A DNA stretch of 64,000 bases, from contig JAGTXO010000011.1 of assembly GCA_019448385.1 (NCBI GenBank), positions 710,001 to 774,000 of the forward strand, given 5' to 3'. A program made the translations under genes and the position numbers. Shown piece after piece: positions 50,563 to 59,480 of this stretch. The stretch's first letter is position 1, and each line of letters starts with the position of its first letter. The notes under the pieces were generated by a model. The model saw only the letters and a program-made list of their open reading frames with translations. It was not told the DNA's origin and did not search any database. This DNA is from Diacronema lutheri (taxonomy: Eukaryota; Haptophyta; Pavlovophyceae; Pavlovales; Pavlovaceae).

Positions 50563-52080
50563 ATGACGAGGGAGGGATTGAGCGAGCTGCAGCTCGAGGC
50601 GAGTGTGAGTCGGCCGTCGAGCGCCTCAACCGCTCGCTCCGAAGTGCCCTGCAACGCTGAGGTGGCGCAGTCGCCGCTGCGCGGCGGTGGCGGCCACAGC
50701 GCGCGCTCGCCGCGGCCGTCGACGCCAGTTCGGCTGACGCTCGAGGAGGCGCTGCGCACGAGCCGGCAGGTGAGCATCAGCCTGCGCGAGGGTGAGCTCG
50801 ACACGGCCGGTCTGGCCGACGACGCCCCTTTCGACGCTCCCGCGGGCGCGTGCGGCTCGCCGATGGGGCAGCAGTCGCCGTCGCCCACGCGCGTCGTCGC
50901 CGACTGCGGCGTCACGTCGGAGATCGGCGCGCGGCCAGAGAATCAGGACGGCTGGATTCTGCGCGACCAGTTTGGCGGGCACGCCGGCGCCGTCTTCGCC
51001 GCCGTGCTCGACGGCCACGGCCCCGACGGCCGGCGCGTCTCGCAGTTCGTACAGGCGGAGCTACCGCTGCGGCTGAGCGCGCAGCCAGGGCTTACGACCG
51101 ACCCTCCCGAGGCGCTGCGTCGCGCGTTCGCGGAGACGCAGGCGGCGCTGCTCGCACCCGAGTCGGGGCTGCAGACCGAGTGCAGCGGCGCCACCGCCAC
51201 GTGCGTCCTCGTCGTCCGGCGCAAACTCCACGTGGCCAAGTGCGCGCGCCACACGCGATGCGCGACCCGACACGCGACATGCGACGCGCGGCGACCCCGA
51301 CCGCGTCCGTTCCCTCGCGCGCGCGCGCGAGGCGGCTCCTCACGTCGCCTTCGGCGCGCTGCGCGCCGTATCCGACGGGCGCCACCGCGGGCGCCTCCGC
51401 TCCGCACCGCCGTCCGCAGCCTCGGCGACTCGCGAACGGTCCTTGGATTTCGGCGCGCGCGGCCGCCCGGCGCGGCCGGCGCGGGCGGAGGTGCGGGCGC
51501 TCCTGCAGGCGCAGAGCCGGCTGTCGCGACGGGCGCGAGCGAAACGGCACTGGCTGCACGCCGACTGACAACGGACCACAAGCCGGACGAGCCCGCTGAG
51601 CGCGCGCGCATTGAGGCGAGCGGCGGGCGCGTGTGCCCCTTCATGCTGCGCGGCAAGCCGCTCGGGCCCCCGCGCGTGTGGTCGGCGGCGGACTGGACGC
51701 CGGGGCTGGCGGTCGCGCGCTCGTTTGGCGACTCCGCCCTGGCGGCGCTCGGCGTGAGCGCGGTGCCGGAGATTGGCACGTACGAGCTGGACAGCAGCTT
51801 CGACCATGTTGTCCTTGCTTCGGACGGCGTCTGGGACGGCATCACGGACGACGAGGCGGTGGCCATCGTTGCGCAGAGCGCGCGCGCGGGCTCGCCGCAG
51901 GCCGCGTCGGCGGAGCTCTGCCGCAGGGCGCTCGTGGCGCTGCATTCGGCGACGCGCAAGGACAACGTGACGGCGCTTGTCGTGACGTTTGCGTCAGGTA
52001 CTAGCCGGCGCGCGGCGGCTGCGCGCAGCGCGCTCAGTCTGATGGACACGCCTGCGGCCGTGGATGCGGCGAGAGCTTGA
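50563..52080 (+). CDS. PP2C-type protein phosphatase
   Basis: Two exons, 50563-51239 and 51420-52080, encode 445 aa. PP2C enzymes are Mg/Mn-dependent Ser/Thr phosphatases. Motifs in order: RPENQDGW (residues of about 125-130), VLDGHGPDG (148-156), SGATAT, then across the 180-bp intron HVAN|LGDSRTVL (the GDSR motif restored only by splicing), TTDHKPDEPAERARIEASGG, LAVARSFGDSAL, ASDGVWDGITDDEA and RKDNVTALVVTF with the final metal-binding Asp. All metal ligands are present, so it should be active. The N-terminal 110 residues are Ser/Pro-rich and unstructured. Its 5' flank is the right end of the mobile element. Confidence 0.93.
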   Translation: MTREGLSELQLEASVSRPSSASTARSEVPCNAEVAQSPLRGGGGHSARSPRPSTPVRLTLEEALRTSRQVSISLREGELDTAGLADDAPFDAPAGACGSPMGQQSPSPTRVVADCGVTSEIGARPENQDGWILRDQFGGHAGAVFAAVLDGHGPDGRRVSQFVQAELPLRLSAQPGLTTDPPEALRRAFAETQAALLAPESGLQTECSGATATCVLVVRRKLHVAKCARHTRCATRHATCDARRPRPRPFPRARARGGSSRRLRRAARRIRRAPPRAPPLRTAVRSLGDSRTVLGFRRARPPGAAGAGGGAGAPAGAEPAVATGASETALAARRLTTDHKPDEPAERARIEASGGRVCPFMLRGKPLGPPRVWSAADWTPGLAVARSFGDSALAALGVSAVPEIGTYELDSSFDHVVLASDGVWDGITDDEAVAIVAQSARAGSPQAASAELCRRALVALHSATRKDNVTALVVTFASGTSRRAAAARSALSLMDTPAAVDAARA

Positions 52081-52142
52081 CTCGGCCTTGATCAACTCTG
52101 CTGGTCTTGTTTCAAATTCGGCCGGCCGCCACGGCGCGAACG

Positions 52143-54593
52143 ATGCCCGCGGCGGCGAGACTCGTGGCCGCGTTTTGTTGTGGCAAGGTGGTGGGGAGAT
52201 ACCCAGGCGAGGTGCTCCGCTGGCTGGACGCGGAGCGCGTGCCCTGGCGGCCGGTCGACCTTCCGCGCGCGTCGGCGCCGATCGTCCTGCTCGACGGCGC
52301 CGCCGCGCCTGGCCTCGCGCTCCACCTGCTCGCCTCGCCGCGCGCGGCCGAGGACGTCGCGCCGCCGTGGGAGAACGCGAGGCTCACGGACGCGTGCGCG
52401 CAGCTTGCTCCGCACGTAACGCTCGTCCACCTGCACGAGGACGTGTGGCGTTCGCGCGGGGACATTGCGCGCGCGCGGCTGCTTGCGCGGCTCGGACGCA
52501 CGCGCTCGCGCCTCTTCGCGCGCAAGACGATCGCGCGGCGCATCGACGCGGCGACGTGCGTGCCCTTTCTCGAGGCGAATCACCTGTGGGGAGCGACGCG
52601 CGCCAAGTACTATTACGGCCTCTTTGATGCTGCGGGCACGCTCGTCGCAGCCGCCTCGTTCTCGCACGCGCGCACCGTACTGCGCGATGGCATGCCGCAC
52701 CGCTCCCACGAGCTCCTCCGCACGTGCACCGCGCGCGACGGGGCGGTCGTCGGCGCGATCTCAAAGCTCGTCGGCGCATTCTGCCGCGCGCACGGCGCCG
52801 ACGATATCGTCACCGTCATCGACCGCGACTGGGGCATCGGCGTCGGCTGGCGCTCCATCGGCTTTGAAACCGTCCAGACGATGCCGCCCCTTACAATGCT
52901 CGTCGGCAGCGACGGGCTGCGCAGGCACCTCATCGGCGCTGGACTCGCGCACACGCCGTTAGAGGATGAGTCGCCATCGTGCGGCGAACTTGGCGACGCG
53001 ATCGACCGGCCGGCTACGGTGGGCAGCAGCCGCGCGCGAGCGGACGGTTGCACGCCGGGCGCGGGCGCGGGCGAGCATGGCGTCGGCGCGGCGCGCGTGC
53101 CCTCGTCGCGTCTCTTGCGCGCGGCATTGCCTGCCGAGCTGATGCGCGCGCTCGACACGCACGCAGCCGACGAGCCGCTTGCCCTGCTCGCCGCGCACGG
53201 CTACCTCGCCGTGCACGACGCAGGCGTTGAGCGCCTCGTATTTCTCGTTGACTCGACGCGCCGCCAACAGCCCGGTGACACGCATCGCCTGTGGACGCGC
53301 TCCATCCCGAGCTATGCACCCACGCACTACTCGTCGAACCAGGGCGTGCATGGCCTCCTGCGCCGTGTCGCGGCCGCCGGAGCGCACGCGCACGCCGAGA
53401 GCGCGCATGCCTACGACGTGGCGCGCGCTCTCGCGTCCGGCGCGTCCGGCACGTCCGGCACGCTCGCCGCGCTCGCGTCCGGCGCGCTGCCGCCGGCCGA
53501 CCCTGATGACGTGCGCGGCGCGCTCGACTCTTGGCGAGCGGCAGCGCGCGCCAGCGCGCCGGACGCAACTGTTTCTCCGTACATCTTCTCCGCGCCGTCC
53601 GCGGTGGCTGACGGCGGCGACTCAACGGTCGAAGTGCACGCACGGCCGGACGGGTGGCGAACGTTACGCGTGGTCACTGGCAAGCGGCACGTGCTGCAGG
53701 CCGTCGTTCGGCTCGACGCGCACGGCGCGCCCGTGCCAGGCGCCATCGCTTCTGAGTACGTGCGCACGATGGCTGCCCTCGCGCTCGCCGCGCTAGAGGC
53801 GGCCGCGCCGCGCGCGCGCGCCGGCGCGCGCGCCCCCGACGCGCACGGTGGCGGAGCGCCGGCGCTTCGATGCCTTCACCTTGGCCTGGGCGGGGGCGTG
53901 CTGGCGCGGCTTTTCGCCACGCTCGAGCCGCGCAGCGCGCACGTGGCCGTCGAGATCGACCGCACCATCGTCGCCGCGCTGGCGGAGCTTGGTGGGCTCG
54001 CGCTCCACGCGCACGCCGACAATGCGGCTGGCGAATGCGCGGCCGATGCGTGCGCGAGCGACGACGTGGCGAGCCGGCAGATCGAGGCGCACGTCGCCGA
54101 CGCGGCGAGCTGGGTCGCGCAGCTCGCCGCGACGCCGCACGCGAGCCGCGCGCGCTTCGACGCCGTGTTCGTCGACTGCTTTGACAACAGCAACGACTGT
54201 CCGCCATCATTGCTCACGCGCGCGTTCGCTGAGCACGTGCGCGCCATATTGACGCCGCGCGGTGTGGTGGTACACAATTTGCACTTTGGCGCAAGCAGGC
54301 ACCAGCCGACGGTCGCGGCGGCCGAGGCCGCGTATGCGCACGTCTTTGGCAGCGCCGTGCGCGTGGACTCGCTCGACAGCAAGCCGTGGGCGGGCAACAC
54401 GCTCATCCTCGGGACGCGGCACGGGCACGTGGCCGCATCCGCTGGTGCGCTCGAGGCAAGCGCGGCGTTGGCGCAGGGCCGTCTCGAGGCGGCGCGCGCG
54501 TCGGACGCGCAGTGCATCTACGACCTGCGTGCGCGCGTGCGCGGCGCTCGTCTTCTCAGGCCACAGGCCCGGCAGGGCGTCCACTTGTTGTAG
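52143..54593 (+). CDS. Fusion of a phage-type endonuclease-associated domain with a spermidine-synthase-like domain
   Basis: A single-exon gene of 816 aa. Residues of about 95-255 match a domain known mainly from tailed phages and giant viruses, usually next to homing or Vsr-like endonucleases. Signatures are LHEDVWRSRGDIARARLL, RLFARKTIARRI, PFLEANHLWGATRAKYYYGL, SHELLRTC, VVGAISKLVGAFCRAHGADD and VIDRDWGIGVGWRSIGFE. Residues of about 280-560 are an unfamiliar middle region. Residues of about 575-755 form a Rossmann methyltransferase fold of spermidine-synthase type (LHLGLGGGVLARLFATLEPR, HVAVEIDRTIVAALAELGG, FDAVFVDCFDNSNDCPPSLL). The polyamine-site residues are not all recognisable, so a general SAM-dependent or aminopropyl-transfer role is open. 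The first domain was probably acquired from a virus. Confidence 0.75.
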   Translation: MPAAARLVAAFCCGKVVGRYPGEVLRWLDAERVPWRPVDLPRASAPIVLLDGAAAPGLALHLLASPRAAEDVAPPWENARLTDACAQLAPHVTLVHLHEDVWRSRGDIARARLLARLGRTRSRLFARKTIARRIDAATCVPFLEANHLWGATRAKYYYGLFDAAGTLVAAASFSHARTVLRDGMPHRSHELLRTCTARDGAVVGAISKLVGAFCRAHGADDIVTVIDRDWGIGVGWRSIGFETVQTMPPLTMLVGSDGLRRHLIGAGLAHTPLEDESPSCGELGDAIDRPATVGSSRARADGCTPGAGAGEHGVGAARVPSSRLLRAALPAELMRALDTHAADEPLALLAAHGYLAVHDAGVERLVFLVDSTRRQQPGDTHRLWTRSIPSYAPTHYSSNQGVHGLLRRVAAAGAHAHAESAHAYDVARALASGASGTSGTLAALASGALPPADPDDVRGALDSWRAAARASAPDATVSPYIFSAPSAVADGGDSTVEVHARPDGWRTLRVVTGKRHVLQAVVRLDAHGAPVPGAIASEYVRTMAALALAALEAAAPRARAGARAPDAHGGGAPALRCLHLGLGGGVLARLFATLEPRSAHVAVEIDRTIVAALAELGGLALHAHADNAAGECAADACASDDVASRQIEAHVADAASWVAQLAATPHASRARFDAVFVDCFDNSNDCPPSLLTRAFAEHVRAILTPRGVVVHNLHFGASRHQPTVAAAEAAYAHVFGSAVRVDSLDSKPWAGNTLILGTRHGHVAASAGALEASAALAQGRLEAARASDAQCIYDLRARVRGARLLRPQARQGVHLL

Positions 54594-54616
54594 TTACTGT
54601 TGAGTGACTGAGGGGT

Positions 54617-54649
<33 letters not shown>

Positions 54650-54659
54650 CTTCATGCAT
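54617..54659 (+). repeat. Uninterrupted run of 43 G
   Basis: A G homopolymer in the 97-bp gap between the convergent fusion gene and methylmalonyl-CoA mutase. It can form G-quadruplexes and is on the C-rich strand for the mutase transcript. Confidence 0.85.
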
Positions 54660-54690
54660 ATTTTGAAGAGCTCGCGCGACTGTGACCTTC

Positions 54691-55730
54691 TCACGCCACG
54701 GCCACGGACGCTCGCTTGGCGTGCAGTGCTTGCGCGAGTTTGTCAATCACCTCGCACGCGGCGATCGGAATCCGCGTGCCCGGTCCGAAAATGGCCGCAA
54801 CGCCCGCCTTGCGCAGGACCTCATAGTCCGCCTCGGGAATGACGCCGCCCGCGACGACCATCGTCCCGTCCGCGTCCTCCGCGCGCAGCGCGTCGATCAG
54901 CGCGGGCACGAGCGTGCGGTGCGCGGCCGCCTGCGACGAGACGCCGACGACGTGCACGTCCGCGTCGACCGCCTGGCGAGCCACCTCCTCGGGCGTCGAG
55001 AAGAGCGGACCAACGTCCACGTCGAAGCCGAGGTCGGCGAACGCGGTCGCGATCACTCGCGCGCCGCGGTCGTGGCCGTCCTGCCCCATCTTCGCGACAA
55101 GGATGCGCGGGCGGCGGCCAAAGGCGGCGGCAAATTCTGCGGCCTTCGCGCGCGTTCGGCTGATCTGTGCGTCCCCGTCGGTGTCGCACGCGCCCTCCGC
55201 TGCGGCGCCGCCGCCGTGCCCATCCGCGCCGCCGCCGGCGTGGGCCGCCTGTGCGACCGCAGACCATTCCGCAAGGTAGATGCCGGACTGCAGCGAAACG
55301 GCGGGCGAGTAACGGCCCCACGCGGACTCGAGCGCCGTGGAAATCTCGCCCACGGTCGCGTCGGCGCGTGCCGCGTCGAGCGCGAGCGCGAGCAGGTTGC
55401 CGCCTTCGGAGCTGGCGGGCGGCGGCGGCGTGCCCGGCGTCCACGCCGGCGGCTCCGTACCCGCCGCGGCGCGCAGCGCCTCGAGCGCGGCCGCCACCTT
55501 GGAGCCGTCACGCCGCGCGCGCACGCGCTCGAGGCGCGCGACCTGTTGCGTGCGCACCTGCGTCGATGCGCGCGCGAACGGGGGGCGGACGGACGGCGCG
55601 GACGGCGGTGAGCGGGCGCTGGCGCGCGGCGGCGGCGGCGGCTCGCACGAGCGGCACGGCCAAGCGGCGGGGGGCACGTGCCCAATTGTGTTTTGGGTTT
55701 TTTGGTATTTTGGGGGGGTTTGGGGATTTT

Positions 55731-55763
<33 letters not shown>

Positions 55764-57982
55764 TCACGCGCCAGGCGGGCGCGGGCGGGTAGGCAGCCGC
55801 GCAACGCCATTGGGCGGCGAGCGTGGAGGACGCACGGGCCGGCGCGGTGTGGCGAGCGCGCGCGTTCGCGCACGGAGGGCAGGCGCGCGCCTGTTCATTA
55901 TCAATGAGCCGCGCAGGCGCAGCGTTTGAGCCGGCGCCCCCACGCGCGTCCACAAATTTGTTGACGCCGACAATCACGTCCGCAGCCGCGTCGATGCGTG
56001 CCTGCTTGCGCGCGGCGCACGCCTCGATCCGCGCCTTGGGCGTGCCCGCGCCCACCGCCTTGGCCATCCCGCCCGCGCGGTCGACCTCGACGATCACGGC
56101 GGCCGCCGCGTCCGCGAGCTGCGCGGTCAGCGCCTCAACGGCATACGAGCCGCCAAAGGGATCGGCAACGGTTGGGATGCCCGTCTCCTGCGACGGCCAG
56201 CGGTCGCGCGGGCGCGGGCGCGCGAAGACGCCGTCAGCGCGACGATCGCACGCGACGAGAGCCACACGCCGCAAGACTGCAGCAAGTGCGACTGCAAGAG
56301 CTGCTGCGACGATTGCACGCGCGTGCGGGGACAGGTGGGACAGGTGGGACAGGTGGTGCGGAGGGAGGCGGCGGGGGTGGAGGGGGTGGAGTGGACCAAG
56401 GACCAAGGGGGAGGGGGGAGGGGAAGGGGGTGGAGTGGACCAAGGACCAAGGGGGAGGGGGGAGGGGAAGGGGGTGGAGTGGACCAAGGACCAAGGGGGA
56501 GGGGGGAGGGGAAGGGGGTGGAGGGGGTGGAGTGGGGGTGGAGTGGACCAAGGACCAAGGGGGAGGGGGGAGGGGAAGGGGGTGGAGGGGGTGGAGTGGA
56601 CCAAGGACCAAGGGAGAGGGGGCGGGGGGCGGCGGAGGGCAAAGGGGGCGGAGGGGGGCGGAGGGGGGGGGGGGGGGGGGGGGGGCACGCGCAAGCTCAC
56701 GTGCTGTAGGATCAGCTGCGTGTTGCGCGCGATCTTTGCAGAGAGCTCGGTGGGCAGGCCGACCGCCTCGTCATACGAGTTGGTGTGCAGCGACTGCGTG
56801 CCGCCGAGCACCGCCGCGAGCGCCTCGACTGTGGTGCGGACGACATTGTTGAGTGGGTCCTTCTCAGTGAGCGACCATCCCGATGTCTGGCAGTGTGTGC
56901 GGAGCAGGAGCGATTTGGGGTTGGACGGCTTGAACTCGGCCTGCACGAGCTCCGCCCAGAGCTTGCGCGCCGCGCGCAGCTTGGCCACCTCCGTCAAAAA
57001 GTCCATCCCAATGCCGAAGAAGAAGGAGAGGCGGGGCGCGACCGCGTCGACGGGCACGCCGCGTGACGTGGCCGCGCGCAGGTACTCGAGGCCGTCGGCG
57101 AGGGTGTACGCGAGCTCGGTGATGGCGTCCGCGCCCGCCTCCTGCATGTGGTAGCCGGACACCGAGATCGAGTTGAAGCGCGGCATGTGCGCGGCCGTGT
57201 ACGCCATCACGTCGGCGACGATTCGCATTGACGGAAGCGGCGGGTAAATGAATGTGTTGCGCACCATGAACTCCTTGAGGATGTCGTTCTGCACCGTACC
57301 GCTCAGCTGCGCGGCGGGCACGCCGTGCCGCTCGGCCGCCGCGATGAACATGGCCATGACGGGCAGCACCGCGCCGTTCATCGTCATCGAGACCGAGACC
57401 GAATCGAGCGGGATCTGGTCAAACAGAATCTCCATGTCCTCGGTGCAATCGATTGCGACGCCAGCCATGCCCACGTCGCCGCGCACGCGCTCGTGATCCG
57501 AGTCGTAGCCGCGGTGCGTCGCCAAATCGAAGGCCACCGACAGACCGGTCTGCCCCGCCGCCAAATTGGCGCGGTAGAAGGCGTTGGACTCCTCAGCCGT
57601 CGAGAAGCCGGCATACTGGCGGATCGTCCACGGCCGGTTGGAGTACATGCTCGCGTGCGGGCCGCGCGTGTACGGAAACTCGCCGGGAAGCTGCGCCGGC
57701 GGCGTGCGGAGCGCTGCCACGTCGTCCGCCGTGTAAATCGGCTTGCTGCGCGCGCGCGCGCGCGCCGGGAGCAGCGCGCGTGAGCGCCGGCGGCCGCGCA
57801 CGCGCGCGCGCGCGCGCGCGCTTGCGCCGAGGCGCGCACATGGCCACGCCCTCGGCAAGTGGGCGCGCCAGCTGCTTGAGCGGGTCGTCCTTCTTCGTCT
57901 CCTTTTTCGCCAGCGCTACCCACCTCGACACCGTCGAGCTCGCGCGCGCGCCGCGCCTGATGGCGGCACGCATCGCTCTCAT
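54691..57982 (-). CDS. MUT: Methylmalonyl-CoA mutase, mitochondrial
   Basis: Four exons, 57982-57840, 57745-56701, 56187-55891 and 55557-54691, encode 783 aa. The adenosylcobalamin enzyme interconverts methylmalonyl-CoA and succinyl-CoA in propionate metabolism. The N-terminus ([20 protein letters not shown]) is a mitochondrial presequence. Junction 1 gives [13 protein letters not shown], the family's start of the barrel. The barrel has [33 protein letters not shown] and [13 protein letters not shown]; junction 2 gives [19 protein letters not shown]. Junction 3 gives [16 protein letters not shown] and uses a GC donor. The B12 domain has [13 protein letters not shown] with the cobalt-ligating His. 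Fused alpha-type layout and length match eukaryotic MUT. The enzyme implies a cobalamin requirement. Head-to-head with a methyltransferase gene, 50 bp between ATGs. Confidence 0.95.
56381..56690. repeat. Minisatellite and G23 tract in mutase intron 2
   Basis: About five copies of a 45-bp purine-rich unit (GTGGAGTGGACCAAGGACCA...) at 56381-56625, followed by G-rich sequence and a run of about 23 G ending near 56685. The run lies close to the intron 5' end; on the transcript the whole block is pyrimidine. Confidence 0.8.
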
Positions 57983-58032
57983 TTACGGCGGACGGCCGGG
58001 CTTCGCTCGGGGTGCGTCAAAAAGTTGATGCC

Positions 58033-59196
58033 ATGTCTCCCATGGCTGCACGTCCACTCGCATCAATGCTCGGACTCGACACGGACGATCGGCCGGCACA
58101 GGTCGAGGCGGCCGTGCTCGCCGCGTTTCAAGCGCAGCACGACGCCGCGCCAGGCGCAGCCGCCGCACGCCGCGCGCCGCGCGCGCTTCTCGCGCCTCCG
58201 CGCCCCACCTACGTCCTGTGGGCGGACGGGTGGGACGAGAGCACCCGCAGGTTCCAGCCGTGCGCGCTGCTCGATGCGAGCGAGCTGCTACGCGCCCTCG
58301 TAACCTCACGCGGGCGGCACGTAAGCGTGCTCGACCTCGGGTGCGGCGACGGCGCGTTCCTCGCCGACGCGCACGAGCGCCTCGGCCTGCCGTGGGCGCA
58401 GCTGCACGGCGTGAGCGCAGAGGACGAGCGGCTGCGGCGCGCGGACGGCTCGCCGCTCGTGCCCGATACCTCCTTTACGCTCTGCAACATCGAGACGCTC
58501 ACCGAGCCGCCGCCTGGCGCGAGCGGCCCGTTTGACATGATCGTGTCCTTCTCGACCTGGTGGCACCTGGTCGACCCGCTCGGCACCCTCGCGCGCGTGC
58601 ACGACTCGCTGGTCGCGGCGGAGGGCGTGCTGCTGATCCATGCCGTCCCGCTCTCGCACCTCGCGCCCGAATGCGAGGCAGTTGGCGCCGACGGATGCGC
58701 GGCCGATCTCGCGCTCGCCGGCCGGCTGCAGGGGGAGCTGAACGTCGCCGGTGAGCGCGTGCATCTGCTTGTGCAGCACGAGAGCGCACAGCCGGCGTGG
58801 ATTCGCAGGCTGTGCGTCACGTGGCTGCACGCCAAGCGCGGCGCGCCTGACGCACGGTCCGACGCGCGGTCCGACGCGCGGTCCGACGCGGTCTCCGACG
58901 CGCGTCCCGACGCTAGGCCGATCGTCGGCGGCGCCCTGCGCTACGCCGGCGGGCTCGTGCGCGCGCACAACGGCGAGCGCGCGGCCTATGTGCCCGCGGC
59001 CTGGCTTGCCCGAAGCGCCGACGGCTGCATTGGCGGCGCGCTCTCAGCCCCGCAGCCGGATCCGGAGTCCGGCCGGCAGTCCGGCAGGCAGCTCATCTCC
59101 ACCGCGGGCATGAAAGGCACCAGCGCGGACGCACTGCGGGCTGGCACCGCGCGCGCGCTCTTCGAGTTGTGCGGACTGCTGCCTTTTGACCACTGA
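58033..59196 (+). CDS. Class I SAM-dependent methyltransferase
   Basis: A single-exon gene of 387 aa. Motif I (VSVLDLGCGDGAFLADAHER) lies at about residues 97-115, followed by the acidic post-strand HGVSAEDER, motif II-like FDMIVSFSTWWHLVDPLG and LVAAEGVLLIHAVPL. The arrangement is that of small-molecule methyltransferases of the Methyltransf_11/25 type. A DARSD repeat (four GGTCCGACGCGC-like units at about 58855-58900) interrupts the C-terminal part, which is otherwise unrecognised. The substrate is unknown. There is no targeting peptide. The start ATG 58033 shares a 50-bp divergent promoter with methylmalonyl-CoA mutase. Confidence 0.8.
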   Translation: MSPMAARPLASMLGLDTDDRPAQVEAAVLAAFQAQHDAAPGAAAARRAPRALLAPPRPTYVLWADGWDESTRRFQPCALLDASELLRALVTSRGRHVSVLDLGCGDGAFLADAHERLGLPWAQLHGVSAEDERLRRADGSPLVPDTSFTLCNIETLTEPPPGASGPFDMIVSFSTWWHLVDPLGTLARVHDSLVAAEGVLLIHAVPLSHLAPECEAVGADGCAADLALAGRLQGELNVAGERVHLLVQHESAQPAWIRRLCVTWLHAKRGAPDARSDARSDARSDAVSDARPDARPIVGGALRYAGGLVRAHNGERAAYVPAAWLARSADGCIGGALSAPQPDPESGRQSGRQLISTAGMKGTSADALRAGTARALFELCGLLPFDH

Positions 59197-59480
59197 CGTA
59201 TACAGGGGGGGACCGGACCACTGCGCGCGCCTCGGCCCTGTTGCTGTTTTTGCCCTCCTGCTTGACTCGCCCTCCCTCCCGCGCGGCAAAAGCTGCGCGC
59301 GGCAAAAGCTGCGTCCTGCTCGCTGCTGCTGGTCGGCCGGACAAAATTCCACGAGCCTCGCGTTCTCCCGCGGCGGCGCGACGTCCTCGGCGGGCGCTGC
59401 AAAAAGCCTCACCGGGCCCGTTTCGGACGTTACAAGGCTCTTGGAAATTTCGACCTGCGTCCGGTCGGCGAATATTGGGG

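Noticed and set aside
10007-56700. Excess of introns with length divisible by three
   Set aside because: Nine of 23 is near the one-third expected; no excess.
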